From Flavobacteriaceae bacterium (lineage in GTDB: Bacteria > Bacteroidota > Bacteroidia > Flavobacteriales > Flavobacteriaceae), in the NCBI GenBank assembly GCA_018623655.1, contig JAAZVG010000002.1, positions 1 to 35,392 on the forward strand: a stretch of 35,392 nt of DNA. Direction: 5' to 3'. Both the position numbers and the translations under genes were made by a program. A model generated the notes under the pieces. It saw only the letters and a list, made by a program, of their open reading frames with translations, ran no database searches and was not told the DNA's origin. Positions 10,501 to 17,345 of the stretch are shown piece by piece. Within the stretch, counting starts at the first letter, position 1. Each line of letters opens with the position of its first letter.

Positions 10501-10761
10501 TACTGAAACCACATTTACTAGAAGTGCTACCTTTTCAGGATTCCCAAATGCAAAAAGGGCGGCAAATGCTCCGATAATTTGAAAAAGTGGGGCTCCGGGT
10601 GGATGTCCTACTTGTAATTTGGCAGAAGTAGCAATGTATTCGCCAGCATCCCAAAAACTAACTGTAGGCTCTACTGTAAATAAATAGGTTATTAGAGCAA
10701 CCGTAAACACCAAGTATGCACCTATGTTTTGATAACTTAGTTTCTTTATGTGTTCTTGCAT
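7510..10761 (-). CDS. DUF2723 family multi-pass membrane protein (TMEM260-like / putative glycosyltransferase)
   Basis: N-terminus YLFTVEPTVSFWDAGEYIATSAKLQVGHPPGAPLFQIIGAF is characteristic of DUF2723; many predicted TM helices and a long C-terminal soluble part. Likely start MQEHIKKLSYQ at 10761 rather than the ORF track start 10797. Confidence 0.85.
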   Translation of the reverse strand: MQEHIKKLSYQNIGAYLVFTVALITYLFTVEPTVSFWDAGEYIATSAKLQVGHPPGAPLFQIIGAFAALFAFGNPEKVALLVNVVSVISSALTILLTYQIIHRLIQRIVTHSEESSEKLKLTLASSIGALALCFSDSFWFNAVETEVYAMASLMMALLLYLGIRWTDELEDKQADRWVLLISFVVGLVFGIQFMGFLAIPSIGLLYYFKKYHQITIKNFIIAHVSVVALLFLVFKFSLTYILKLFGAVEIFMVNSIGLPFNSGSIFLGLILTVALIYAIRRSNKSSNPIWSLLTHSVFFFFLGLSTWLMLPIRANAGTVVNENNPEDARALLAYYNREQYPAPESPFYGSYYSDYFAAAGPDEDGKPKYEKNKKLARYEIVNNYKGAIQGPNPDHIGLLPRMWSPSSAENYMKYYGRLDFSIRTEYLGNTELRKAVNEFKTMSSQGEIETEQYLNFLKNFSDYIDIKPPTIAQNLIYLFDFQFGYMYWRYFMWNFTGRASDEQGRFNAQGEWLSGIPFIDHIRLGNQNNLPKDLKENKARNTYYFLPLILGLIGAYFHARRDWKSFWSLLVFFLFTGLAIQFYTNPTLFQPRERDYSLVGSFFIFCIWIGLGAYAIFEKLKVIIQQPGRQLAVGSLLLLIPLLMAFENWDDHDRSNRYTARATAKAYLDSCSENKDALLFTIGDNDTFPLWYMQEIEGYRTDVRVVNSSLLATDWYIDQMKRKAYESSPIPSTLTHQKYRYGTRDLLYYQPVPEIQDERWLLSDFMNWVSSDRKETKISYLLEQQGADLSQFEPEQLDIVYYPTHKIRVPVNKEAVLESGIVRPEDYDLIVDFIDIDLPQSALAKNRLLMLDILNSNDWTRPIYFSGGSLDSAEYLYMKDYLQLDGLVFKLVPILTPDNGGFDIGRIDSQLMFDIVMNWDWGNSNDESIYIDTQTRAQGITFRSNLARLAEQLILENKIEMAEQVLDLAVKQMPLKTFKFYTFIEPFIQGYYSIEKDEKAQELSKELLTIYLDRLRYYMSLDADESYLRIEEIYRDLEACRRVIDISSDMGDSEFIDSYTDQFNRQLEQLIEVLENSGEYLVN

Positions 10762-10805
10762 CGGATAATTCTTTTGGAGCGAACACGAAATTACCATTTT
10801 TAATT

Positions 10806-10835
10806 TTTGCTAATTCTAAGAATATACTAAATTTG
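10806..10835 (+). promoter_or_regulatory. Bacteroidota-type sigma-A promoter of the tRNA-Gln (and possibly rimP-nusA-infB) transcript
   Basis: TTTG (10806-10809), 18-nt spacer, TAAATTTG (10828-10835), 18 nt before the tRNA 5' end. Confidence 0.7.
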
Positions 10836-10852
10836 CACCCTCGATTGAGTCT

Positions 10853-10927
10853 TGGCCTATGGTGTAATTGGTAACACAGCTGATTTTGGTTCAGTCGTTC
10901 AAGGTTCGAGTCCTTGTAGGCCAACCA
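10853..10927 (+). tRNA. tRNA-Gln (anticodon TTG), CCA encoded
   Basis: Acceptor TGGCCTA/TAGGCCA, anticodon stem GCTGA/TCAGT with loop TTTTGGT (anticodon TTG), T-arm CAAGG-TTCGAGT-CCTTG, followed by discriminator A and CCA. Confidence 0.93.
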
Positions 10928-10970
10928 GCTTTCTTCAAGCTTAGCTTGAATGTTTAGTAAAAAAGACATG

Positions 10971-10998
10971 AAGAGGGGACAATTGTCCCCTCTTTTAT
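10971..10998 (+). terminator. Terminator-like perfect palindrome between tRNA-Gln and rimP
   Basis: AAGAGGGGAC-AATT-GTCCCCTCTT followed by TTATTA; perfect 10-bp stem ending 12 nt before the likely rimP ATG. Confidence 0.65.
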
Positions 10999-11006
10999 TA
11001 GGTAGT

Positions 11007-11471
11007 ATGGAATTGAAAGAACAAGTATTAACGCTTTTAAAACAGGCCTTTGAAAAGAGGAATGATCTCTTTTTGATTGATTTTTCAATAGATGAAAAGC
11101 GTCATATTGAAGTCATCATTGACGGGGATAAGGGGGTTAGTATTGGTGATTGTGTTGAGGTTTCTAGAACCATTGAGCATCAAATAGACCGTGAGATTCA
11201 CGATTTTTCTTTAAGTGTTCAATCCGCTGGGGCGACGGCACCACTGAAAATGGTGCGTCAGTATCCGCAACACATTGGTAGAACTATTAAGGTGAAATCA
11301 GGTGAGTCTGAAGTTAAGGGAAAACTCATTGAAATTTCTGATGAAGAAATTACTTTAGAATGGAGTGAAAGGGTCCCTAAAGAGATAGGTAAGGGAAAAC
11401 AAACTGTGATTCGAAAAGAAACCATAGCTTATAATATTATTGATCAAGCACATATTGTGTTAACGTTTTAA
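11007..11471 (+). CDS. rimP: Ribosome maturation factor RimP
   Basis: MELKEQVLTLLKQAFEKRNDLFLIDFSIDEKRHIEVIIDGDKGVSIGDCVEVSRTIEHQID...; upstream of nusA-infB as in the conserved operon. Start chosen at internal Met because the ORF track start at 10950 lies upstream of the palindrome. Confidence 0.93.
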   Translation: MELKEQVLTLLKQAFEKRNDLFLIDFSIDEKRHIEVIIDGDKGVSIGDCVEVSRTIEHQIDREIHDFSLSVQSAGATAPLKMVRQYPQHIGRTIKVKSGESEVKGKLIEISDEEITLEWSERVPKEIGKGKQTVIRKETIAYNIIDQAHIVLTF

Positions 11472-11480
11472 TCGCTAATT

Positions 11481-12713
11481 ATGGAGAATTTAGCACTTAT
11501 TGAGTCGTTTTCGGAATTCAAAGACGACAAGTTTATAGACAGAGTAACCTTAATGGCTATTCTAGAGGAGGTATTTAGAAATGCTTTAAAGAGAAAATTT
11601 GGGTCGGATGAAAACTTTGACATTATCATTAACCCAGATAAGGGTGACCTCGAGATTTGGAGAAATCGAATTGTAGTTGAGGATGATATGGTTGAAGATG
11701 AAAATGAGCAAATCTCGTTGTCCGAGGCACGAAAAATCGAGCCTGACTTTGAGGTAGGTGAAGATGTGTCTGAGGAGGTGAAACTTATCGATCTTGGAAG
11801 ACGTTCGATTCTTGCACTCCGCCAGAACTTGGTTGCTAAGATCCAAGAGCACGATAACACTACTATCTACAAGCAATTCAAAGATTTAGAGGGTGAGATT
11901 TATACTGCAGAAGTGCATCACATCAGACACAAAGCGGTAATCTTAATAGATGATGAAGGAAATGAAATTATTCTTCCGAAAGATCGTCAGATACCTTCTG
12001 ATTTCTTTAGAAAGGGTGATAATATTCGTGGGATCATAGAAAGTGTTGAACTGAAAGGAGTAAAACCTGCAATTATCTTATCGAGAACTTCACCTAAGTT
12101 TTTAGAACAACTCTTTCATCAAGAGATTCCCGAAGTATTTGATGGTTTGATTACCATTAAGAAGGTTGTTCGTATCCCTGGAGAAAAGGCGAAGGTGGCT
12201 GTTGATTCTTATGATGATCGAATCGATCCGGTAGGAGCATGTGTGGGAATGAAAGGTTCTCGTATTCACGGTATCGTTAGAGAACTTGGAAACGAAAATA
12301 TTGATGTAATTAATTGGACAAATAACAAACAGTTATTGGTAACCCGCGCCTTAAGTCCTGCTCGAGTTAGTTCGGTTAAATTAAATGACGAAGATATGAC
12401 TGCTCAGGTTTATCTCAAGCCAGAAGAAGTCTCTAAAGCAATTGGCCGAAGTGGTCACAACATTCGCCTTGCCGGTCAGCTGACGGGTTATGAAATTGAT
12501 GTTTTTAGAGAAGGGGTAGAAGAAGATGTTGAGTTAACCGAATTTTCTGATGAAATCGATGCTTGGATTATTCAGGAGTTCAAGAAAATTGGATTGGATA
12601 CGGCAAGAAGTGTGTTAGAGTTAGACATTGAAGACTTAATCAAGCGTACCGATCTTGAAGAGGAGACTGTTCAAGAAGTTGTTAAAATACTAAAAGCAGA
12701 GTTTGAGGACTAA
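11481..12713 (+). CDS. nusA: Transcription termination/antitermination factor NusA
   Basis: N-terminal NusA domain (EEVFRNALKRKFG), S1 region, KH domains (DPVGACVGMKGSRIHGIVRELGNENIDVINW; KAIGRSGHNIRLAGQLTGYEIDV). Confidence 0.97.
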   Translation: MENLALIESFSEFKDDKFIDRVTLMAILEEVFRNALKRKFGSDENFDIIINPDKGDLEIWRNRIVVEDDMVEDENEQISLSEARKIEPDFEVGEDVSEEVKLIDLGRRSILALRQNLVAKIQEHDNTTIYKQFKDLEGEIYTAEVHHIRHKAVILIDDEGNEIILPKDRQIPSDFFRKGDNIRGIIESVELKGVKPAIILSRTSPKFLEQLFHQEIPEVFDGLITIKKVVRIPGEKAKVAVDSYDDRIDPVGACVGMKGSRIHGIVRELGNENIDVINWTNNKQLLVTRALSPARVSSVKLNDEDMTAQVYLKPEEVSKAIGRSGHNIRLAGQLTGYEIDVFREGVEEDVELTEFSDEIDAWIIQEFKKIGLDTARSVLELDIEDLIKRTDLEEETVQEVVKILKAEFED

Positions 12714-12718
12714 CCCCT

Positions 12719-12726
12719 TATATTTG
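12719..12726 (+). promoter_or_regulatory. Possible internal -7 element upstream of infB (TATATTTG)
   Basis: TATATTTG in the nusA-infB gap, but no TTTG at normal spacing (nearest gives 13 nt). Confidence 0.3.
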
Positions 12727-12761
12727 TAAATCCGACCCCTAAAAAGGTAATAGCGTAATTT

Positions 12762-15416
12762 ATGTCTGAAGAAAAGACCATTAGAATTAATAAAGTACTC
12801 CGAGAACTAAACATTTCTCTCGATCGTGCTGTAGAGCACTTAAAAGAGAAGGGTCATGAGATCGAAGCGCGCCCCACAACCAAAATTAGTACAGTGGAGT
12901 ACCAAGTTTTGCTCGATGAGTTTCAGACAGATATGTCAAAAAAAGTGGCTTCGATAGAAGTAGGGGAAGAGAAGAGAAAAGAAAAGGAAGCTTTACTTCA
13001 GCAGATTGAAAAAGAACAGGAAGAGAAGAAGGCAGCTAAAGAAAAGGAGCCTGAAGTAATCAAAGGTCAGGCAACACTTTCTGGTCCGAAGACAATTGGT
13101 AAAATTGATTTAGACCCTAAAGCAGAACCTGTAGCTGAGCCCGAGAATATAGAAAAAGAGCAGTTAGAGGAAGAGAAAGCTCCTGCAAAAGAGGCTAAAA
13201 AATCTACACAAGGAAAGACTGATGTTGAGTCTGATACGGCTCAAAAAGAGGAAAAAGTTGTTGATGAAGAGTCTTCCTCAGATGGCAAGGATGGCCAGAT
13301 AAAAACACAGTATCAAACATTATCAGGTCCGAGGATTGTTGGCGATAAAATTGATTTAAGTCAATTTGAAAAGAAAAAGAAGCCATCAGTATCAAACACA
13401 GACAATGACCGTAAGCGTAAGCGTAAACGAATTGTCAGTGATAAAAACGGCCCTAAAGGTGGAAATAAAAAAGGAGGAAGAAATCAGCCTCAGGTTCAAC
13501 GTGCTGAACCAACTGAAGAAGAAGTACAGAGACAGGTTCGAGAGACCTTAGAAAAACTTCAAGGTAAATCTTCGAAAGGTAAGGGTGCACGATACAGAAA
13601 GGAAAAAAGAGACCTTCACGAGCAGCAAAGAGAGCGAGAGCAAGAGCAGCAAGAACTTGAAAGCAAAGTTCTCAAGGTAACCGAGTTTGTTACGGTGAAT
13701 GAAGTTGCGACAATGATGGATGTTTCTTCAACTCAAGTTATATCAGCATGTATGTCTCTGGGTATCATGGTTACCATGAATCAAAGATTAGATGCTGAAA
13801 CGTTAACAATTGTAGCCGACGAATTCGGTTATCAGGTTGAGTTTATGCAAGCTGAATTGGAAGAAACGGTAATCGAAGAACTCACTGATAGTGATGAAGA
13901 TCTTCAACCAAGAGCACCCATCGTTACCGTCATGGGACACGTTGATCACGGTAAGACCTCATTGTTAGATTACATCCGTAAAGAGAATGTAATTGCTGGC
14001 GAGAGTGGTGGAATTACACAGCACATCGGTGCTTATGGAGTAACTCTTGAAAGCGGACAGAAAATATCGTTTTTAGACACTCCAGGCCACGAAGCATTTA
14101 CTGCAATGCGAGCTAGAGGTGCACAGGTAACTGATATCGCTATTATCGTTATTGCTGCTGATGATGATATTATGCCGCAGACTAAAGAGGCAATTGCTCA
14201 TGCGCAAGCTGCTGGAGTTCCTATCGTATTTGCAATCAATAAGATTGATCGTCCCACGGCAAATCCGGATAAGATAAAAGAAGGGCTTGCAGCCATGAAC
14301 CTTTTAGTTGAAGACTGGGGTGGAAAAATTCAATCTCATGATATTTCAGCCAAAACAGGCGAGGGTGTAAGCGAGTTATTAGAAAAAGTTCTTTTAGAGG
14401 CAGAGCTTTTAGAGCTGAAAGCGAATCCAAATCGCGAAGCTTCGGGTACTGTAGTCGAGGCTTTTCTAGATAAAGGAAGAGGATATGTCTCAACAATTTT
14501 GGTTCAGAATGGTACTCTGAAAATCGGAGACTATTTACTTGCCGGTACATCTAGTGGTAAAATTCGTGCCATGCAAGATGAGCGTGGAAAGAACGTGAAA
14601 GAAGTTGGACCAGCTACGCCAATTTCAATTTTAGGTTTGGATGGTGCTCCACAGGCTGGAGATCGGTTCAACGTATTGAGAGATGAGCGAGAAGCAAAAC
14701 AAATCGCACAAAAGCGATCTCAGTTACAGAGAGAGCAAAGTGTGCGTGCGCAGCGCCAACTAACCTTAGATGAAATTGGCCGACGTATAGCAGTTGGTGA
14801 CTTCCAAGAACTCAATATTATCCTTAAGGGAGACGTCGATGGTTCAGTCGAGGCTTTAACTGATTCGTTCCAAAAGCTTTCAACAGAAGAAATTCAAGTG
14901 AACATCATTCATAAAGGTGTGGGCGCTATAACTGAGTCTGATGTATTACTTGCTAGTGCATCATCCGCTGTAGTGATTGGGTTTAATGTTCGCCCGATGG
15001 CTAATGCCCGTACTGTAGCTGAAAAGGAAGAAGTAGATATTCGTACCTACTCCATTATTTACGATGCAATTGACGATATTAAGAAGGCGATGGAGGGTAT
15101 GTTGAGTCCTGAGATGAAAGAAGAAGTTACAGGTACTGCAGAAATTCGTGAAACTTTCAAAATATCGAAGATTGGTACCATTGCTGGTTGTATGGTTACT
15201 TCAGGAAAAATCTTTAGGAACTCTAAAATTCGTCTCATTCGCGACGGTGTAGTTACCTTTGATGGCGAGCTTGCTTCACTTAAGCGATTCAAAGATGATG
15301 TAAAGGAAGTATCCAAAGGATACGATTGTGGTCTTCAGGTGAAAAACTACAACGATATTAAAGTGGATGATCAGATTGAGGCCTACCAAGAGGTGGCTGT
15401 ACAGAAAAAACTTTAA
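12762..15416 (+). CDS. infB: Translation initiation factor IF-2
   Basis: G domain motifs [29 protein letters not shown]; long charged low-complexity N-terminus. Confidence 0.97.
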   Translation: MSEEKTIRINKVLRELNISLDRAVEHLKEKGHEIEARPTTKISTVEYQVLLDEFQTDMSKKVASIEVGEEKRKEKEALLQQIEKEQEEKKAAKEKEPEVIKGQATLSGPKTIGKIDLDPKAEPVAEPENIEKEQLEEEKAPAKEAKKSTQGKTDVESDTAQKEEKVVDEESSSDGKDGQIKTQYQTLSGPRIVGDKIDLSQFEKKKKPSVSNTDNDRKRKRKRIVSDKNGPKGGNKKGGRNQPQVQRAEPTEEEVQRQVRETLEKLQGKSSKGKGARYRKEKRDLHEQQREREQEQQELESKVLKVTEFVTVNEVATMMDVSSTQVISACMSLGIMVTMNQRLDAETLTIVADEFGYQVEFMQAELEETVIEELTDSDEDLQPRAPIVTVMGHVDHGKTSLLDYIRKENVIAGESGGITQHIGAYGVTLESGQKISFLDTPGHEAFTAMRARGAQVTDIAIIVIAADDDIMPQTKEAIAHAQAAGVPIVFAINKIDRPTANPDKIKEGLAAMNLLVEDWGGKIQSHDISAKTGEGVSELLEKVLLEAELLELKANPNREASGTVVEAFLDKGRGYVSTILVQNGTLKIGDYLLAGTSSGKIRAMQDERGKNVKEVGPATPISILGLDGAPQAGDRFNVLRDEREAKQIAQKRSQLQREQSVRAQRQLTLDEIGRRIAVGDFQELNIILKGDVDGSVEALTDSFQKLSTEEIQVNIIHKGVGAITESDVLLASASSAVVIGFNVRPMANARTVAEKEEVDIRTYSIIYDAIDDIKKAMEGMLSPEMKEEVTGTAEIRETFKISKIGTIAGCMVTSGKIFRNSKIRLIRDGVVTFDGELASLKRFKDDVKEVSKGYDCGLQVKNYNDIKVDDQIEAYQEVAVQKKL

Positions 15417-15820
15417 TTGTTTTTTCCAGGCTCTAGAATCATAATTCCTTTAAAATAGGGACGAAGCCTCTTTGAGGCTTTTTCTGTTTCTAGACGTGTT
15501 TTAAATTGCTCAAGTCTCAGACGATATGTTGGAGAGTTAAAAGATATCTTGAGCGGATGTTTTTTGTAAAAAATACTGTCTTGTTCAAAAAGAGTAGTAT
15601 ACCGCTCTTTTAGACGTTCTATCTCAGCTAGAGTTCCGAAACCTAATTGAATCTGGTAGTTGCCCTTATCGATCTTCATTTGTTGGTAAATACGATTTAA
15701 ATCTGAAGTACTAATCTCAATGATTTCGATGGAGTCTAGACGGAGCTCGTTTTCTTGTGAGTACCCAAAATAAATCGATAAAAGACTTATAGTCAGGTAG
15801 TTGAAAAGATTATTTCTCAT
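15413..15820 (-). CDS. Small secreted SPOR-like domain protein
   Basis: Signal-peptide-like N-terminus ([22 protein letters not shown]) and SPOR-like segment [20 protein letters not shown]...[33 protein letters not shown]; converges on infB with overlapping stops. Confidence 0.65.
   Translation of the reverse strand: MRNNLFNYLTISLLSIYFGYSQENELRLDSIEIIEISTSDLNRIYQQMKIDKGNYQIQLGFGTLAEIERLKERYTTLFEQDSIFYKKHPLKISFNSPTYRLRLEQFKTRLETEKASKRLRPYFKGIMILEPGKNN
15464..15485 (+). terminator. Intrinsic terminator for rimP-nusA-infB, inside the opposing SPOR gene
   Basis: AAGCCTC-TTT-GAGGCTT followed by TTTCTGTTTC on the + strand, 48 nt after the infB stop. Confidence 0.65.
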
Positions 15821-15947
15821 TATTAGAATAGCGTATTTTCTTCTTGGATTGCAAGGTAATCAATTCTTCATCTAGAACATCACTATTTAGAATCATTACA
15901 AATTACAAGAACCTCAATCTTAACTTTTTTAATACCCCCCTCAGTAT

Positions 15948-15955
15948 TATTTTTG
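15948..15955 (+). promoter_or_regulatory. Candidate -7 element upstream of the act operon (TATTTTTG)
   Basis: Match to TAnnTTTG; no clear -33 TTG at expected spacing. Confidence 0.25.
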
Positions 15956-15991
15956 TGGCAATTTGAGATGATTATGCCGTCCATAAAGCGG

Positions 15992-15999
15992 TAATTTTG
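15992..15999 (+). promoter_or_regulatory. Candidate -7 element upstream of the act operon (TAATTTTG)
   Basis: TAATTTTGCA matches TAnnTTTG with the same trailing CA as two better-supported promoters here; 14 nt before the actA ATG; -33 element not evident. Confidence 0.4.
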
Positions 16000-16013
16000 C
16001 ATAACCAAGTTGT

Positions 16014-17327
16014 ATGAAAGGATTTCCTAACCTCCTAAGACAAGCACTTCTCTCTTTAGTGCTCGTTTTTAGTGCCGTTTCTCTCTCTTTTGGGCAAGAT
16101 GGCAGTGACCCAGCGAAGGGTAAACAATTGTTCAATCAAAATTGTGCCGCTTGTCACGCGTTAAACCGTAAAATGACAGGTCCTGCTTTAGCTAATGTTG
16201 AGACTCGACTCGCTGAAGATGAAGGTTTAGATCGTGAATGGCTGTATGCATGGATCAAGAACAGTGCTGGTGTTATAAGTTCTGGAGATGATTATGCGAA
16301 TCGTATTTATAACGAGTACAACAAAGCGGCAATGACTGCCTTCCCCACCCTGTCGAATGAGGATATTGATAATATCTTAGCCTATACATCTGCTCCGCCT
16401 CCTGCGCCTGTAACCCCTGCAGCTACTACTGCAGTAGGAGCTACTTCTGCTGAGGGTAATGGAGCGAATAGCGATTTAGTTTTAGCCGTTTTATCGTTTG
16501 TTTTATTGGTATTGGTTGCGATGCTAGTTTTAGTGAATCGTACCTTACGTCAAATCGCTGTAGCAAATGGTATTCAGGTTGAAAAGGAAAAAGTTCAGCG
16601 TTTACCGCTTTGGAAGGCATTTGCACAAAATCAATTCTTAGTTTTCGTTTCGGTTATCATTCTTCTACTAAGCAGTGCTTACTTCGCATATGCTTACATG
16701 ATGCAGATAGGTATTGATCAGGGTTATGCACCGGTTCAACCGATACATTACTCTCATAAGATTCATGCGGGAGACAATAAAATTGAATGTACATATTGTC
16801 ACAGCTCAGCACGAGTTTCTAAGCATTCGGGAATACCTTCGCTTAATGTATGTATGAACTGTCACAAGTCGATCTATGAGTATACGGGTAATCCTGAAGG
16901 TCCGTCGGCCGAAGATCTAGCTAATGGATATACTAATGAATTTTATACAGGAGAAATTAAGAAGCTTTATAAAGCAGTAGGTTGGGATGAGGAAAACCAG
17001 CGTTATACTGGAGAAAGTTATCCTGTAGAATGGGTTCGCATTCACAACTTGCCAGACTTTGTTTACTTCAACCACTCTCAGCACTACAGTGTTGCAGGTG
17101 TTGAATGTCAGACTTGTCATGGACCTGTAGAGGAAATGGAAGTGATGTACCAATATGCACCGCTTACGATGGGATGGTGTATTAATTGTCACCGCGAAAC
17201 GAATGTGAAACTTACTTCTAATCCTTATTACGAAAAGATTCACGAAGAATTGTCTAAAAAATATGGGGTCGATGAGCTGACAGCAGCTCAAATGGGTGGC
17301 CTTGAATGTGGTAAATGCCACTATTAA
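16014..17327 (+). CDS. actA: Alternative complex III subunit ActA, multiheme cytochrome c with N-terminal monoheme domain
   Basis: Signal peptide, six CxxCH motifs (CAACH, CTYCH, CMNCH, CQTCH, CINCH, CGKCH), two TM helices between the first and the remaining five; followed by actB-F. Confidence 0.92.
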   Translation: MKGFPNLLRQALLSLVLVFSAVSLSFGQDGSDPAKGKQLFNQNCAACHALNRKMTGPALANVETRLAEDEGLDREWLYAWIKNSAGVISSGDDYANRIYNEYNKAAMTAFPTLSNEDIDNILAYTSAPPPAPVTPAATTAVGATSAEGNGANSDLVLAVLSFVLLVLVAMLVLVNRTLRQIAVANGIQVEKEKVQRLPLWKAFAQNQFLVFVSVIILLLSSAYFAYAYMMQIGIDQGYAPVQPIHYSHKIHAGDNKIECTYCHSSARVSKHSGIPSLNVCMNCHKSIYEYTGNPEGPSAEDLANGYTNEFYTGEIKKLYKAVGWDEENQRYTGESYPVEWVRIHNLPDFVYFNHSQHYSVAGVECQTCHGPVEEMEVMYQYAPLTMGWCINCHRETNVKLTSNPYYEKIHEELSKKYGVDELTAAQMGGLECGKCHY

Positions 17328-17345
17328 CCTGGAATTCTACAATTT

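Noticed and set aside
10934-10950. TTCAAGC-TTA-GCTTGAA hairpin directly after tRNA-Gln as the tRNA terminator
   Set aside because: No T-tract follows and the 3-nt loop is tight; may be a processing-related hairpin, but the downstream palindrome is the better terminator candidate.
10658-10969. 103-aa minus ORF spanning the tRNA-Gln and the DUF2723 start
   Set aside because: It runs through the tRNA gene and overlaps a clear CDS in another frame; no family resemblance.
10950-11006. Upstream rimP start at 10950
   Set aside because: Uses a non-ATG codon and would translate through the perfect palindrome; MELKEQV at 11007 matches typical RimP N-termini.
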